A DNA stretch of 64,000 bases from Epiperipatus broadwayi (taxonomy: Eukaryota > Onychophora > Udeonychophora > Euonychophora > Peripatidae), in NCBI GenBank assembly GCA_028023455.1, contig JAQFVV010000186.1, positions 928,001 through 992,000 on the forward strand. Reading direction: 5' to 3'. This document shows positions 52,401-54,725 of this stretch, in pieces. The translations under genes were made by a program, and so were the position numbers. The notes beneath the pieces are model-generated. The model saw only the letters and a list, made by a program, of their open reading frames with translations. It was not told the DNA's origin and ran no database searches. Positions within the stretch are counted from its first letter, which is position 1. Each line of letters opens with the position of its first letter.

Positions 52401-52855
52401 TAAACTAAAAATAAAGTTGTTTTTAGTCTATTACCCAAAGTAAATTGTCACTAAAAATATTTGGAAAATTCCATTGAAATATTAACATGAAAATCTATAA
52501 CTTTTTGAGAGATTCTTATTTGATTGTGAAAATATGTGGGAAAGTATATTTTCAATTTTTAAACATATAATGCAGTAATATCTGAAATATGATCTTTATA
52601 TAATCTTGGATTACATTATATACTTTTATAGAGAGATGGAGTTAAGAAAGCAGACCATACTATTAACAAAACAAAGTTGAAGAAGTACGTCATCAGAAGA
52701 AGATGGCTGGTAAGATTTCACAATCTTTCTATTTTTAAATTAAAGCTTAGTTTAATGTAAAATAATTAAATCCTGTAATAATTTGTGTGTTTTTTTTATT
52801 TCAGAAAGTGGTTAATATCATTCTTGCTCTTAAACGGATGGGTGCGACTATTTAA
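8758..52855 (+). CDS. MYLK: Myosin light chain kinase (MLCK family), 3' part of gene, 7 exons, 5'-incomplete
   Basis: Joining 8758-8961, 16714-16855, 22925-23124, 40538-40690, 47255-47300, 52632-52709 and 52805-52855 gives one open frame of 290 codons plus stop, with GT-AG introns and matching phases throughout. The product is a Ser/Thr kinase of the Ca2+/calmodulin-dependent MLCK group, which phosphorylates myosin regulatory light chain in muscle or non-muscle actomyosin. Visible in order: glycine loop (GKFGTV), ATP-binding Lys in AAKFI, alpha-C Glu, catalytic loop HLDMKPEN, DFG in IDFGLARK, FGTPEFVAPE activation segment, TDMWSVGV, LSGLSPFMGDND, and a basic calmodulin-binding tail. LSGLSPFMGDND and the activation segment closely resemble animal MLCKs as I know them. 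The first kinase strand, and any upstream Ig or FN3 domains, are not in view. The protein ends right after the calmodulin site. Titin, twitchin or Unc-89 type kinases are less likely because the tail is MLCK-like and nothing follows it. Confidence 0.93.
9026..10101. mobile_element. Non-autonomous DNA transposon remnant in intron 1
   Basis: The left end TATATACTTGGGTC and the right end GACCCAGGTGTATATA are inverted copies. Subterminal parts also agree: both sides have stretches such as AAAATTCGTGT, AATTCGCGC or CACGAATTGCG, and GCGTAAAAA. The body has no transposase frame and consists of repeated low-complexity A+T DNA. An internal hairpin lies at 9927-10024 (arms AAGTCGAATTCC... and ...AGAATTCGACTT). 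The element begins only 64 bp after the exon 1 donor. A TA target, as for Tc1/mariner elements, is possible. Confidence 0.65.
10470..12745 (+). mobile_element. Degenerate APE-type non-LTR retrotransposon (endonuclease + reverse transcriptase)
   Basis: Frames broken by stops and shifts still spell an APE endonuclease and a reverse transcriptase in order. Seen are DIVGLNEVRKK, NGHVLYYKGTNIGS, then KIIIGDFNARN (the GDFNA motif) at about 10800-10835. Next come KITDILRTAAKIIGTKR near 11580-11635, WKNALVMAIFKQSDQEDI near 12140-12195, LPLHFKFVDYEKMFD near 12372-12416 and FHIEKGV near 12538-12558. The order and spacing fit LINEs whose ORF resembles the endonuclease/RT of craniofacial-development-protein-2-like genes. 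An F10 element (11023-11211) is inserted between the endonuclease and RT parts. The copy is dead. Confidence 0.88.
11023..11211 (+). mobile_element. F10 non-autonomous element, copy A, inside the LINE
   Basis: The ends TTAATATATAG and CTATATATTAA-like are inverted. The inside, with GACTTTCACATGACC, AACACATATATG, GATAAATAATCACCAATATA and CAGCAATCATCAGTTGGTCC, returns reverse-complemented at 29219-29420. It splits the LINE, so it arrived after the LINE. No coding frame is present. Confidence 0.75.
12795..13285. repeat. F4 foldback element, copy A
   Basis: The arms hold GTCAAGGCAACCTCCTTAAA (12843 on) and its near-complement ending at about 13243, plus AACCTGTTCTGAAAGCAG and TATATTTACTA pieces nearer the centre. 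A second, longer and better-kept copy is at 46455-47145. The whole is non-coding. It abuts the LINE end on the left and an F1 element on the right. Confidence 0.8.
13343..13386 (+). repeat. tRNA-derived SINE fragment (T-arm and acceptor side)
   Basis: GTGGGTTCACCTCCCAGCC fits a T-arm and B-box (GGTTC...CC) and is followed by AATGCT. This closely matches the 3' side of the better tRNA-like copy at 17441-17521 (CGGGTTCGCTTCCCGG, GATGCT). The 5' half with the A-box is not clear here. It lies inside F1 copy B. Confidence 0.6.
13393..13460. repeat. (TA)34 microsatellite
   Basis: About 68 bp of uninterrupted AT dinucleotides directly follow the tRNA-like fragment; a shorter TA run sits at about 13500-13518. 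Read through, it gives an IYIYIY open frame that is not a gene. It is likely the expanded tail of the SINE fragment. Confidence 0.95.
14503..14580. repeat. Perfect tandem duplication of 39 bp
   Basis: The 39-bp unit beginning GGAAATTACGATATAT occurs twice in a row (14503-14541 and 14542-14580) with no difference that I can see, suggesting a recent duplication in an otherwise decayed intron. Confidence 0.95.
14658..15023. repeat. F3 foldback element, copy A, with duplicated right arm
   Basis: The ends TACCATATAATACTAAATCA (14698 on) and its complement (to 15023) are inverted, with TA at both borders. Arms hold GTTACACAATG, CCCTCTTTTACAGTTT and GATTGCCC(T)AGCAAT pieces. The right arm is present twice in tandem (about 14811-14903 and 14909-14996). 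A left flank CATTGCCAAATGTATA is shared with copy B at 28.3 kb, so the repeat reaches about 40 bp beyond the hairpin. Non-coding. Confidence 0.85.
15821..15985 (-). mobile_element. 3' tail of a LINE with (ATG/GAT)n end
   Basis: On the minus strand this reads RPRKRPHVS, a stop, then VRNCAEVIWKRESRDRR and LNLERPSSCS, and ends in a GATGATGAT-rich tail. It is the same 3' end type as at 30350-30730, where more of the reverse transcriptase C-terminus is kept. Stops break the frame. An F2 foldback follows directly to the right. Confidence 0.7.
15990..16375. repeat. F2 foldback element, copy A
   Basis: Arms of about 120 bp (16058-16180 and 16238-16362) pair. They contain GGCTAAACTCTCCATACAGT, CAAGCCAGAATAATCAA, GATGCAAGAAGATTTGTG, CCCTATCTAGTGCCTAC and TATCCCCAGACTAGTTTCC. 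The loop, with GGCTCCTCACTGATGAAAGCC, also recurs in other F2/F7 copies. The flank CCACTAAACATCACATGACC (about 16000-16020) is part of the same family, since its complement is next to the F2 end at 53960-54060. No coding capacity. Confidence 0.9.
16714..16855 (+). CDS. MYLK: MLCK exon 2: hinge, alpha-D/E helices, start of catalytic loop
   Basis: The acceptor is TTTTTTAG and the donor is AAG/GTAAGT. The first G completes the Leu codon left open by exon 1, and 47 codons follow, ending in phase 0. The peptide runs ISGGELFERVIDD, a helix with IFMRQICEGVQFMHS, then ILHLDMK. HLDMK holds the catalytic Asp and Lys; animal MLCKs usually read HLDLK, so Met for Leu is a conservative change. Splitting the catalytic loop between HLDMK and PEN puts the exon border between the catalytic base and the Mg-binding Asn. 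Confidence 0.93.
17152..17342. repeat. Inverted repeat (hairpin)
   Basis: AATAAATAAATATTTCACAC and TCTCCTTCTTTATAA on the left pair with TTATAAAGAAGAT and GTGTGAATTATTTATTTATT on the right. A second pair, TTCCATAACATAA and TTATGTTATGGAA, lies nearer the centre. It is a foldback of unknown family in intron 2. Confidence 0.8.
17441..17540 (+). repeat. tRNA-derived SINE (best tRNA-like head in window)
   Basis: The 81-bp head has an A-box TGGTCGAGTGG and a B-box GGTTCGCTTCC. Its outer ends AGCATTG and CGATGCT pair as an acceptor stem with one G-T pair, and a five-pair anticodon stem GCTGC/GTAGT encloses loop CTTACAA. The long region between the anticodon arm and T-arm, the extra base before the acceptor strand, and the following poly(A) speak for a polymerase III SINE rather than a working tRNA gene. 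Related pieces lie at 13343, 25806 and 33870. Confidence 0.75.
18310..18985. repeat. Two diverged direct copies of an F2/F7-related repeat
   Basis: Copy 1 (about 18310-18650) and copy 2 (about 18712-18985) share GCCAG..AAA, AAAGTTAATAAA, CCAGATTTGA.TCC.AAGTCC, AAAAGAA..GCCTGAAACTAG-like and AGATGGC.CT pieces in the same order, about 400 bp apart. The string CTGAAACTAGTCTGTG of copy 1 echoes the GAAACTAGTCTGGGGATA core of F2. An 80-codon minus-strand frame here is a by-product. Confidence 0.6.
18986..20415. other. Intron 2 DNA, nothing recognised
   Basis: A+T-rich sequence with short TA runs. No gene, RNA or element can be supported. Confidence 0.5.
20418..20600. repeat. Direct repeat pair about 138 bp apart
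   Basis: TTTATCAAACATATTAGGCT plus AAAATTTGTGGTTCATCAT near 20418-20458 returns near 20556-20598 with small changes. It could be a minisatellite of two units or flanks of an insertion. Confidence 0.7.
20935..21330 (+). mobile_element. C-terminal remnant of a LINE reverse transcriptase
   Basis: The plus strand, with shifts, reads INIWL/YGYETWTLSNRIKK, then MGKISWMSEIINEEVLKRV, NEERSLIENIRERKRKF, LEGMVSGNKNKG, TLLNDIRDGKTYVELKKWA and RKRMEWS. This follows the order typical of the end of LINE ORF2: YG.ETWTL, NE.VL.RV.EERSL...IR.RK, EGK..GKR.RGR, DD...G..Y..LK..A.DR..WR. It is a dead fragment. The reverse strand holds a spurious 98-codon frame. Confidence 0.85.
21331..22139. other. Intron 2 DNA with unclear repeat remnants
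   Basis: A patch near 21700-21910 is less A+T-rich and has GGGTTTGAACTC, a weak B-box-like string, but no A-box at the right distance. Nothing else is recognised. Confidence 0.4.
22140..22330. repeat. Diverged 62-bp minisatellite, three units
   Basis: Units start with TGCAACCA/TGCAACTA at about 22140, 22202 and 22264, with a fourth beginning GCAGGCT at 22326. Each has CATTCATTA-like and GT.TTTTATC.A.TA pieces in the same order. Confidence 0.75.
22925..23124 (+). CDS. MYLK: MLCK exon 3: catalytic loop end, DFG, activation segment, alpha-F
   Basis: The acceptor is a T run followed by AAG and the donor is TT/GTAAGT. The exon starts in phase 0 with PENILCV, then RIKLIDFGLARK (DFG Asp chelates Mg), KVMFGTPEFVAPEVVNY (activation segment and P+1 loop; no activation-loop phosphorylation site is obvious) and HATDMWSVGVICYI (alpha-F with its buried Asp). 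It ends with two bases of a Leu codon. The motifs match animal MLCKs closely and rule out a pseudokinase as far as these residues show. Confidence 0.94.
24466..24555. repeat. Telomere-like array of CCCTAA variants
   Basis: About eight units of CCCTAA, CCCTAAAC or CCCTAAACCTAA type stand in a row, in the C-rich orientation on the + strand; on the minus strand this is TTAGGG/TTTAGGG. The spacing alternates (10, 11 and 12 bp), so it is a compound variant and not a clean (TTAGGG)n. It is internal to the transposon at 23765-24977. Confidence 0.9.
24581..24774. repeat. 98-bp tandem repeat, two units
   Basis: The unit beginning AATAATTAAGCGAAAGACAT runs 24581-24678 and again 24679-24774 with a few base changes (for example CATTGCAG against CATCACAG). 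It lies directly after the telomere-like array within the same transposon, a subterminal-repeat-like arrangement. Confidence 0.92.
25298..28293. other. Intron 3 DNA: one SINE piece and simple repeats, otherwise nothing seen
   Basis: Apart from the SINE-like head at 25806-25840 and TTA-rich microsatellite sequence at about 26897-26940, no feature is supported. Open frames of 60-84 codons here are low-complexity. Confidence 0.5.
25806..25840 (+). repeat. SINE head fragment with A-box
   Basis: CAAGTATTGGTGGTCTAGCA resembles the start of the SINE at 17441 (AGCATTGGTGGTCGAGTGG) and the piece at 33870. The B-box is not found at the expected distance, so the copy is truncated or decayed. Confidence 0.5.
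28294..28566. repeat. F3 foldback element, copy B
   Basis: It matches copy A at 14658-15023: left flank CATTGCCAAATGTATA, arms with ATAATACTAAATCATCCATG, CCACCCTCTTTTACAGTTTC, GATTGCCCCAGCAATC and the complement on the right. It lacks the tandem duplication of the right arm seen in copy A. A 61-codon frame within is not a gene. Confidence 0.85.
29219..29420 (-). mobile_element. F10 non-autonomous element, copy B
   Basis: It is the reverse complement of 11023-11211: ends TTAATATATAGCTGAGC and GAGTATATGAGC, inside GGACCAACTGATGATTGCTG and TATTGGTGATTATTTATC. Two copies in different places with the same ends make it a real family and not chance similarity. Confidence 0.75.
29421..30349. other. 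Intron 3 DNA, nothing recognised
   Basis: A+T-rich, with a long T run at about 30112-30127. No gene or element can be supported. Confidence 0.5.
30350..30730 (-). mobile_element. LINE ORF2 C-terminus and 3' tail, minus strand
   Basis: Read on the minus strand with stops and shifts: RRPLNKIW, INNIIKRR, YGHNARRDNN, AIKILYWIPRNCKRPRKRS, then VCWYDMEKRD and a GATGATGATT tail. It follows the usual LINE end (W.GH..R...R..K..L.W.P...R..GRP). The tail matches that at 15821-15985, so both belong to one family. Confidence 0.8.
30731..31920. other. Intron 3 DNA, nothing firm
   Basis: A stretch at 31270-31480 (TCTCTCTCCAACTGCATACA and on) resembles 62960-63110 loosely, hinting at an old interspersed repeat. 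No gene is seen; the 76-codon frame at 30894-31124 has no known domain. Confidence 0.4.
31921..32046. repeat. Small foldback with tRNA-like centre
   Basis: TACTATTTTGTTTTAAACCT with TTCACTATT on the left pairs with AATATTGAAAGTTTAAAACA and AAATAATC on the right. On the minus strand the loop reads CAGCCTAGTCGGTCATGAAC, which resembles a tRNA D-arm and A-box. The layout resembles F1 copies B and C. Confidence 0.55.
32047..33869. other. Intron 3 DNA, nothing recognised
   Basis: The 82-codon frame at 32734-32982 is the most complex one here (it has Cys and His residues) but shows no metal-binding spacing or known domain, and no splice sites that fit the kinase gene. Confidence 0.45.
33870..33921 (+). 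repeat. SINE head fragment with poly(A)
   Basis: CAAGTGTTGGTTGCCTAGCA matches the A-box side of the copies at 17441 and 25806. It is cut after about 38 bp and followed by an A13 run, so it is a truncated SINE. Confidence 0.55.
34085..34205. repeat. Degenerate minisatellite based on TGTATTTGAACT
   Basis: About five diverged units of 20-25 bp (TGTATTTGAACTATGATATA, TTGTATTTAAAACC, TTGTATATGAATTCTGG, TTGTATTTGAACTGTATTAT) follow one another. Confidence 0.6.
34206..36119. other. Intron 3 DNA, nothing recognised
   Basis: A+T-rich sequence without gene, RNA or repeat pairs that I can support. Confidence 0.45.
36120..37480 (+). mobile_element. Rearranged LINE reverse transcriptase remnant with duplicated and inverted parts
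   Basis: Plus-strand pieces are typical of a LINE RT palm and C-terminus: LQNIFNTLTAMYKNFDLIIN near 36155-36220, then a second such segment starting LQYADNCAVFF (YADD-like catalytic site) at 36440 with VYQLENVKQIKYLDSSI near 36630-36680. Further on are YGKLEKL..., LKRCNVDCFHWQDKTENR and KKRKNLKASIPK at 37205-37380. Between them, 36972-37175 is inverted: its minus strand reads NKLKDSLFHYKEITTATKCS, then PKLLYGCETWTF. A hairpin at 36296-36362 lies between the two palm segments. The copy is dead. Confidence 0.85.
37481..38389. other. Intron 3 DNA with an F2-like end
   Basis: GCAAAACTCTCCATACAGTA at about 37992 and GATCATGTGATGCTTAATAA at about 38016 match F2 termini, so a short F2 end is present at 37990-38035. 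Nothing else is recognised. Confidence 0.5.
38390..39450. repeat. Array of about 225-bp tandem units, interrupted by an insertion
   Basis: Units share TAGCAGATCC.AAAT, TTTATTGCC, TCTCTCAAACCAGTGAT, ATCTTTCT..A.TAAATATAA, AATGATGTT.ATACAA, TTTTTAATGCCATATACA and CTTACTCCAAACTT. Copies begin at about 38390 and 38571, and the array resumes after 39193, with another unit from about 39300. The middle is filled by 38665-39193, flanked on both sides by the same 12 bp, ACCAGTGATAAT. Confidence 0.75.
38665..39193. mobile_element. Insertion containing F7 copy B and a hairpin
   Basis: The 529-bp insert has ACCAGTGATAAT on both sides (38653-38664 and 39194-39205), probably a target duplication. Its left third (38665-38842) is a hairpin with arms ACTTAATTTAATACGCTTGT / ACAAGCTTATTAAATTAAAT around CGGAAAAGCTTGTTTAGAGC. 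The rest (38843-39193, minus strand) is F7, collinear with 23705-23764 plus 24986-25297. GCTTGTTTAGAG..AT.AGCATG occurs both in the hairpin loop and at the right end. A 102-codon minus frame is a by-product. Confidence 0.75.
39451..40014. other. Intron 3 DNA, nothing recognised
   Basis: No gene or element is supported. A short G-rich patch lies at about 39930-39957. Confidence 0.5.
40015..40398. mobile_element. hAT-like non-autonomous element with 8-bp target duplication
   Basis: The element is 40023-40390. Its ends CAGGGGTTCCCAACC and GGTTGGGGACCCCTG are inverted with one difference. The flanks ATATACAG (40015-40022) and ATATACTG (40391-40398) are an 8-bp target duplication with one change. 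CAGGGGT..CCAACC ends and 8-bp duplications are typical of hAT elements. GC-rich subterminal parts (GCCCGCGGGCACC left, GCCCGCCACCTGGCCGG right) stand out against the A+T-rich intron. No transposase. It lies 147 bp before exon 4. Confidence 0.9.
40538..40690 (+). CDS. MYLK: MLCK exon 4: C-lobe, alpha-G to alpha-H
   Basis: The acceptor is TTTCTAG and the donor is CAAAG/GTAAAT. The leading A completes Leu, and 50 codons plus two bases follow. The peptide has LSGLSPFMGDNDAETL, then VTQAEWDFEDESFDEI and AKDFISKLLIKEQ. The GLSPFMGDND and WDFEDE/FDEIS pieces are hallmarks of the MLCK and titin-like kinase group and give much of the family call. This exon sits after the longest intron of the model (17.4 kb). 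Confidence 0.94.
40691..41445. other. Start of intron 4, nothing firm
   Basis: A stretch at 40750-40815 has tRNA-like echoes (TATAATGGCAC, CAGTTTAATTCCTGG) but does not fold convincingly. No gene is seen. Confidence 0.4.
41446..42003. repeat. F2 foldback element, copy B
   Basis: The left arm (41446-41630) has CCAAACTTTCCATACAGTAG, ATCAATGGATGCAAGAAGAC, TAGTTTCTAGCTTGTGACTT, TCATCAGTGAGGAG and GATCTTAGGATCTAATGCA. The right arm (41815-42003) has the complements in reverse order, ending CACTACTGTATGGAGAGTTT. The 185 bp between arms is unrelated. It is the same family as 15990-16375. Confidence 0.88.
42004..43402. other. Intron 4 DNA, nothing recognised
   Basis: Two overlapping frames on opposite strands at about 42293-42553 are low-complexity and unsupported. 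No repeat pair is clear. Confidence 0.45.
43403..43890. repeat. F1 foldback element, copy C
   Basis: The ends ATAATATGTTGGACTATTTC and its complement to about 43850 are inverted. Arms continue with TTAAATGTTGAATGTATA, AAACTTTATTTAAAC-like, TAGACAACACAGG and TAGTAATTACA.AAT.TTTC. ACTATCATCACAAACCTT follows on the right, as in copies A and B. Between the arms (43590-43670) is a tRNA-like string on the minus strand. Confidence 0.85.
43590..43640 (-). repeat. tRNA-like sequence at centre of F1 copy C
   Basis: The minus strand reads AGAATAGCTCAGTTGGTTAG, a near-consensus A-box and D-arm (TAGCTCAGTTGG), then AACATTGCCTTAAAATTCGA. The part after this does not make a full T-arm, so it is a decayed tRNA or SINE head. 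Confidence 0.6.
44273..46160. mobile_element. Unclassified interspersed element, possibly an LTR or large non-autonomous element
   Basis: From TGTAACGGGCACATACGTAC at 44273 the base composition changes, and the stretch 44590-44900 and 45200-46000 is more complex than the intron around it. GACGTAATG followed by ATATAAAAGG near 44690 looks like a promoter. TCGCACAGATG at about 44414 returns inverted as CATCTGTGCGA at 46011. CAATCTATGTAGTCTATTCA near 45635 is echoed by GTAATCTATGTAACCGATCT near 45960. No long frame or known domain is found. The TGTAACG start is reminiscent of LTRs, but I cannot find a second LTR. Confidence 0.45.
46455..47145. repeat. F4 foldback element, copy B: about 690-bp palindrome
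   Basis: Nearly the whole stretch is one hairpin centred at about 46800. Paired pieces include CATTAGAAACCA, AGACAATCCCAATACAGATA, TTGTCAAGGCAACCTCCT, GCAATAGAGGTGGAATACCA, CAACTTGACCAC, AACAGGTAAACCTG and GCAATTATAATTTTC, each with its complement in mirror order on the right. It ends about 110 bp before exon 5. The shorter F4 copy at 12795-13285 shares many of these pieces. Confidence 0.92.
47255..47300 (+). CDS. MYLK: MLCK exon 5: end of kinase domain (DRLTAKQCLDHNWLK)
   Basis: This is a 46-bp exon between a TTTTCAG acceptor and an AAAG/GTATGG donor. The first T completes Ser of the split codon AG/T, giving SDRLTAKQCLDHNWLK. The R of DRLTA is the conserved Arg of kinase subdomain XI, and DHNWL is the usual end of the C-lobe. 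The short exon ends in phase 0 and joins exon 6 in frame. Confidence 0.9.
47401..47994. repeat. F5 foldback element with 13-bp flanking repeat
   Basis: AATTATTATTTCT stands at both borders (47401-47413 and 47982-47994). Arms share AAATAAATTGAGAT, TACAATACTTAAA, CAGCCAATCA.ATGGCA, GATAGCTG, AATGACATCCAAA and CTAAACACACAACAAAGATT. A 60-bp segment starting AATAATATTTTAATTTGC occurs twice in the same direction (about 47417 and 47778), so parts are duplicated. No gene. Confidence 0.8.
48072..49790 (-). mobile_element. Penelope-like retroelement remnant (RT and GIY-YIG), minus strand
   Basis: Read on the minus strand from 49790 down, with stops: KGHLTLLNNNDFKNNVFLEW, a segment QILKTCINQLIGQKALMCFF, then the RT catalytic site LFVKYIDDCLLYRK near 49090-49050. 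Thumb-like frames with FAHKKLSLLNFCYRNRLNN follow. The GIY-YIG nuclease region has CEIPSSYHKIYLGQSKLRLN near 48510-48445. The RT then thumb then GIY-YIG order is that of Penelope-like elements. A C12 tract lies at 48981-48992. The end by 48072 (GCCAAAAAAA region) matches the end of the plus-strand copy. Confidence 0.85.
49791..50547 (+). mobile_element. Second Penelope-like remnant (thumb and GIY-YIG), plus strand
   Basis: The plus strand reads CYRNRRLNNYENN, YIEFEYNHEFIRNA, then LGLVYKIPYSCHKIYRDQ, SKLSLNERVKVHKS, HELNTDHKIFDNAGVIFYA and KSELKRRVKETLM. VYKIP.SCHK.Y and the following helix fit the GIY-YIG domain of Penelope-like elements. It is truncated at its 5' side, lies head-to-head with 48072-49790, and shares that copy's end sequence through GGCAAGTATTGTAATA. 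Confidence 0.85.
50450..50495 (+). ncRNA. Decayed hammerhead-ribozyme-like motif in Penelope end (second copy at 48122-48165, minus)
   Basis: GTCTATT and AATAGAC form a 7-bp stem closed by a TGTT-type loop and followed at once by GAAAC, the layout of stem II plus GAAA of a hammerhead. The expected CTGANGA before the stem is instead TTTGAAAT-like, so the core is damaged. The minus-strand copy keeps GTCTATT/AATAGAT followed by GAAAC. Penelope-like elements are known to carry hammerhead motifs in their terminal regions. Confidence 0.5.
50548..52631. other. Rest of intron 5, nothing firm
   Basis: A 79-codon frame at 51126-51365 is less repetitive than its neighbours but matches nothing I know and lacks splice-fitting borders. 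CTTATTTGAGAGTGAAAATA near 50748 and CTTATTTGATTGTGAAAATA near 52508 may be flanks of an old insertion. Confidence 0.4.
52632..52709 (+). CDS. MYLK: MLCK exon 6: autoinhibitory linker and start of calmodulin-binding helix
   Basis: The exon has 26 codons in phase 0 at both ends (acceptor TTTTATAG, donor CTG/GTAAGA). It reads RDGVKKADHTINKTKLKKYV and continues IRRRWL. In MLCKs this segment folds back over the substrate cleft as the autoinhibitory stretch. The basic run KLKKYVIRRRW opens the calmodulin-binding helix, and its Trp is the expected first anchor. A second AG two bases downstream would break the frame, so the start at 52632 is preferred. Confidence 0.9.
52710..52804 (+). other. MYLK: 95-bp intron 6 splitting the calmodulin-binding helix
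   Basis: The donor is GTAAGATT and the acceptor is TTTTTTTTATTTCAG. It is far shorter than the other five introns (5.3 to 17.4 kb), and it separates RRRWL from KVVNIIL within one helix. Confidence 0.9.
52805..52855 (+). CDS. MYLK: MLCK exon 7: rest of calmodulin-binding helix and stop
   Basis: After a 95-bp intron with a TTTTTTTATTTCAG acceptor, 16 codons read KVVNIILALKRMGATI and end in TAA at 52853-52855. Counting the Trp of exon 6 as 1, Ile falls at 8 and Met at 14, fitting the 1-8-14 calmodulin-binding spacing of smooth-muscle MLCK. No Ig domain follows in this frame. Just past the stop there is CCAAG/GTAAAA at 52866/52867, which could be a splice donor of a 3' UTR intron or another isoform. 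Confidence 0.9.
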   Translation, partial: KVVNIILALKRMGATI

Positions 52856-53040
52856 ATATTGCCAAGGTAAAAAAATGTTTGTATATACAAAAGTACACAA
52901 CGCACACTAATATATATCATATATGATCAGTTTTGGGGGCACTTGACTCAAAGTTATTTGTTTTACCACCAGTCTCAATTTCTAGAATTAGAAATAACTT
53001 TTTCAAAAAGTATTAATTTTTAAGTCAAAATAAATAATAA
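52856..53040 (+). promoter_or_regulatory. MYLK: Likely MLCK 3' UTR with candidate poly(A) signal
   Basis: The DNA after the stop has no open frame. An AATAAA hexamer lies at about 53029-53034, some 175 bp after the stop, in A-rich context. It is a plausible cleavage signal, but the hexamer is common by chance in such A+T-rich DNA. If the GTAAAA at 52867 is used as a donor, the true 3' end lies further downstream. Confidence 0.35.
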
Positions 53041-54270
53041 CATTTAACATTTTGACTGATTTACAATCTAGAATATCCCAAATTATATATTTCTTGTATG
53101 CATTTGCATTATATGTGTAAATAGTTAATGCATATTTAAATTATTGCAAACAAAAATTTTCTATTAACTGAAAGATTCTTCAATTCCTTTAAAAAATTGA
53201 GCAGGATAAATTCCTAGCCCTGTGTGTTCGAATATAAGGGTAATTGGTTCTCTCCAAGTTTCCCCTGCCAATCAAAATGTGATATGTAGTGACAGTTTAG
53301 TTATTCACCAAAAAAATTTAAGGCACTAGTTTCTCTGAGTTATAAGTCAGATCATGAAATACATCTGTATTTAGTACTTGAACCCTTGATAGGACAATGT
53401 GTTAATATTAAATTTTATTGTAAAATTGGGCAAAACTACTATTGAAATATTTGAAATGATTTAGAGCCACAAGGTGTACAGATATTTTTAAGTGGTTTGT
53501 AAGATTTAGTTATGGCAAAGAGAATGTTGAAAAAAATCTATGAAGGTATGAAACTCCATATTTCATATTGCAACTCATGATTTAGACATACCAATGCCTT
53601 AAAATTTTTGGGGTGAGTAGAGCAATTATATCACTACACAATACATGTTGTTTCAGAGCTGGTGGAACAAGAAGTCAACTTTCACTGGGGATACACAGTG
53701 TTCACATCATATATGCTCATCATACAAATAATGATAAATGTGAATAGGCTGTAGCCAATGCACATCACCTAATATGGGGAATTTATTAACTTTACCATCT
53801 GAATTTAAGATCAAAAACACCACCATCTTCATTTCTCAGATAATTGACGATTCTTAAGCTAAAGCATCATTTGGGTTTTCTTAAAAATAGATGAATGTGC
53901 ATTAATTTTCATTATCTTACATTTTTTTACTCATCACTGTTAAAAATAAATTGAAACCCTGATACAAAGCAAAACTTTCTATACAGTAGTGCCACCCTGT
54001 GCCAAACAGAGTAATCAATGAGATGGTGATCATGTGGTGTTTAGTAGTTTAAACCATGATACAAGAAAAACAGCAGTATGGTTCCAGAACCTTTTTTTTG
54101 GAAGTACTCAATCTTTCTTCAGTGCAAATCCAAACTCCACTAAAAATGTAAATAAATATTAGCTTTACTATCTATAAATTTGCATACTTGTGAATATTTT
54201 CTGCATCCTGATTATTTAGTTAATAACAATTTAGTAATTTTAAATGATATTTAATTCTCTTTTCTTTGAT
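53041..54270. other. Intergenic DNA downstream of MLCK, with an F2-like end
   Basis: GCAAAACTTTCTATACAGTA, GTGCCACC and GATCATGTGGTGTTTAGTAG at about 53970-54045 match F2 termini. A TGTGTGTTCGAATATAAGGG string at about 53220 resembles a B-box. No gene is seen. Confidence 0.5.
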
Positions 54271-54725
54271 TATAGTAATTATTATAAACTTGTTATAATT
54301 GAGAATTAAGAAAAGATAATAGTTAATATTCAAAAACATTTACATTGTGCTAAGCTTGCTTTTGGGAGACCACTGACAGAATTGCAGTGCTGTTTTCTTT
54401 AGTTGAAAATTATGCCTATATATGGACATGATTTATTATGTAAATCAGGCATTTAAATATTTCATTTTTTTTTATAAAAAGGCATGGGCAATTGTAAAGT
54501 ATTTAAATGCAATTAATAGAAAGGAGTCATGCGTTACATTATCAAAAAAATGTAATATTTAAATGCATCATTTACACAATAAATCAAATGCATATATAGT
54601 AATAATTTTCAATTACTAAATAAAACAGCACTCTGACTCTGACAATCATGCTTAGTGCAATGTAAAAAGTTTGAATATTAACTAATACTCAATTATAATG
54701 AGTTTATAATAATTAATACTAATTT
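54271..54725. repeat. F8 foldback element
   Basis: The left arm (54271-54475) has AATTATTATAAACTTGTTAT, AGTTAATATTCAAA, TTTACATTGTGCTAAGC, GTGCTGTTTTCTTTAG and GCATTTAAATATT. The right arm carries the complements in mirror order up to 54725. Non-coding; single copy in this window. Confidence 0.85.
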
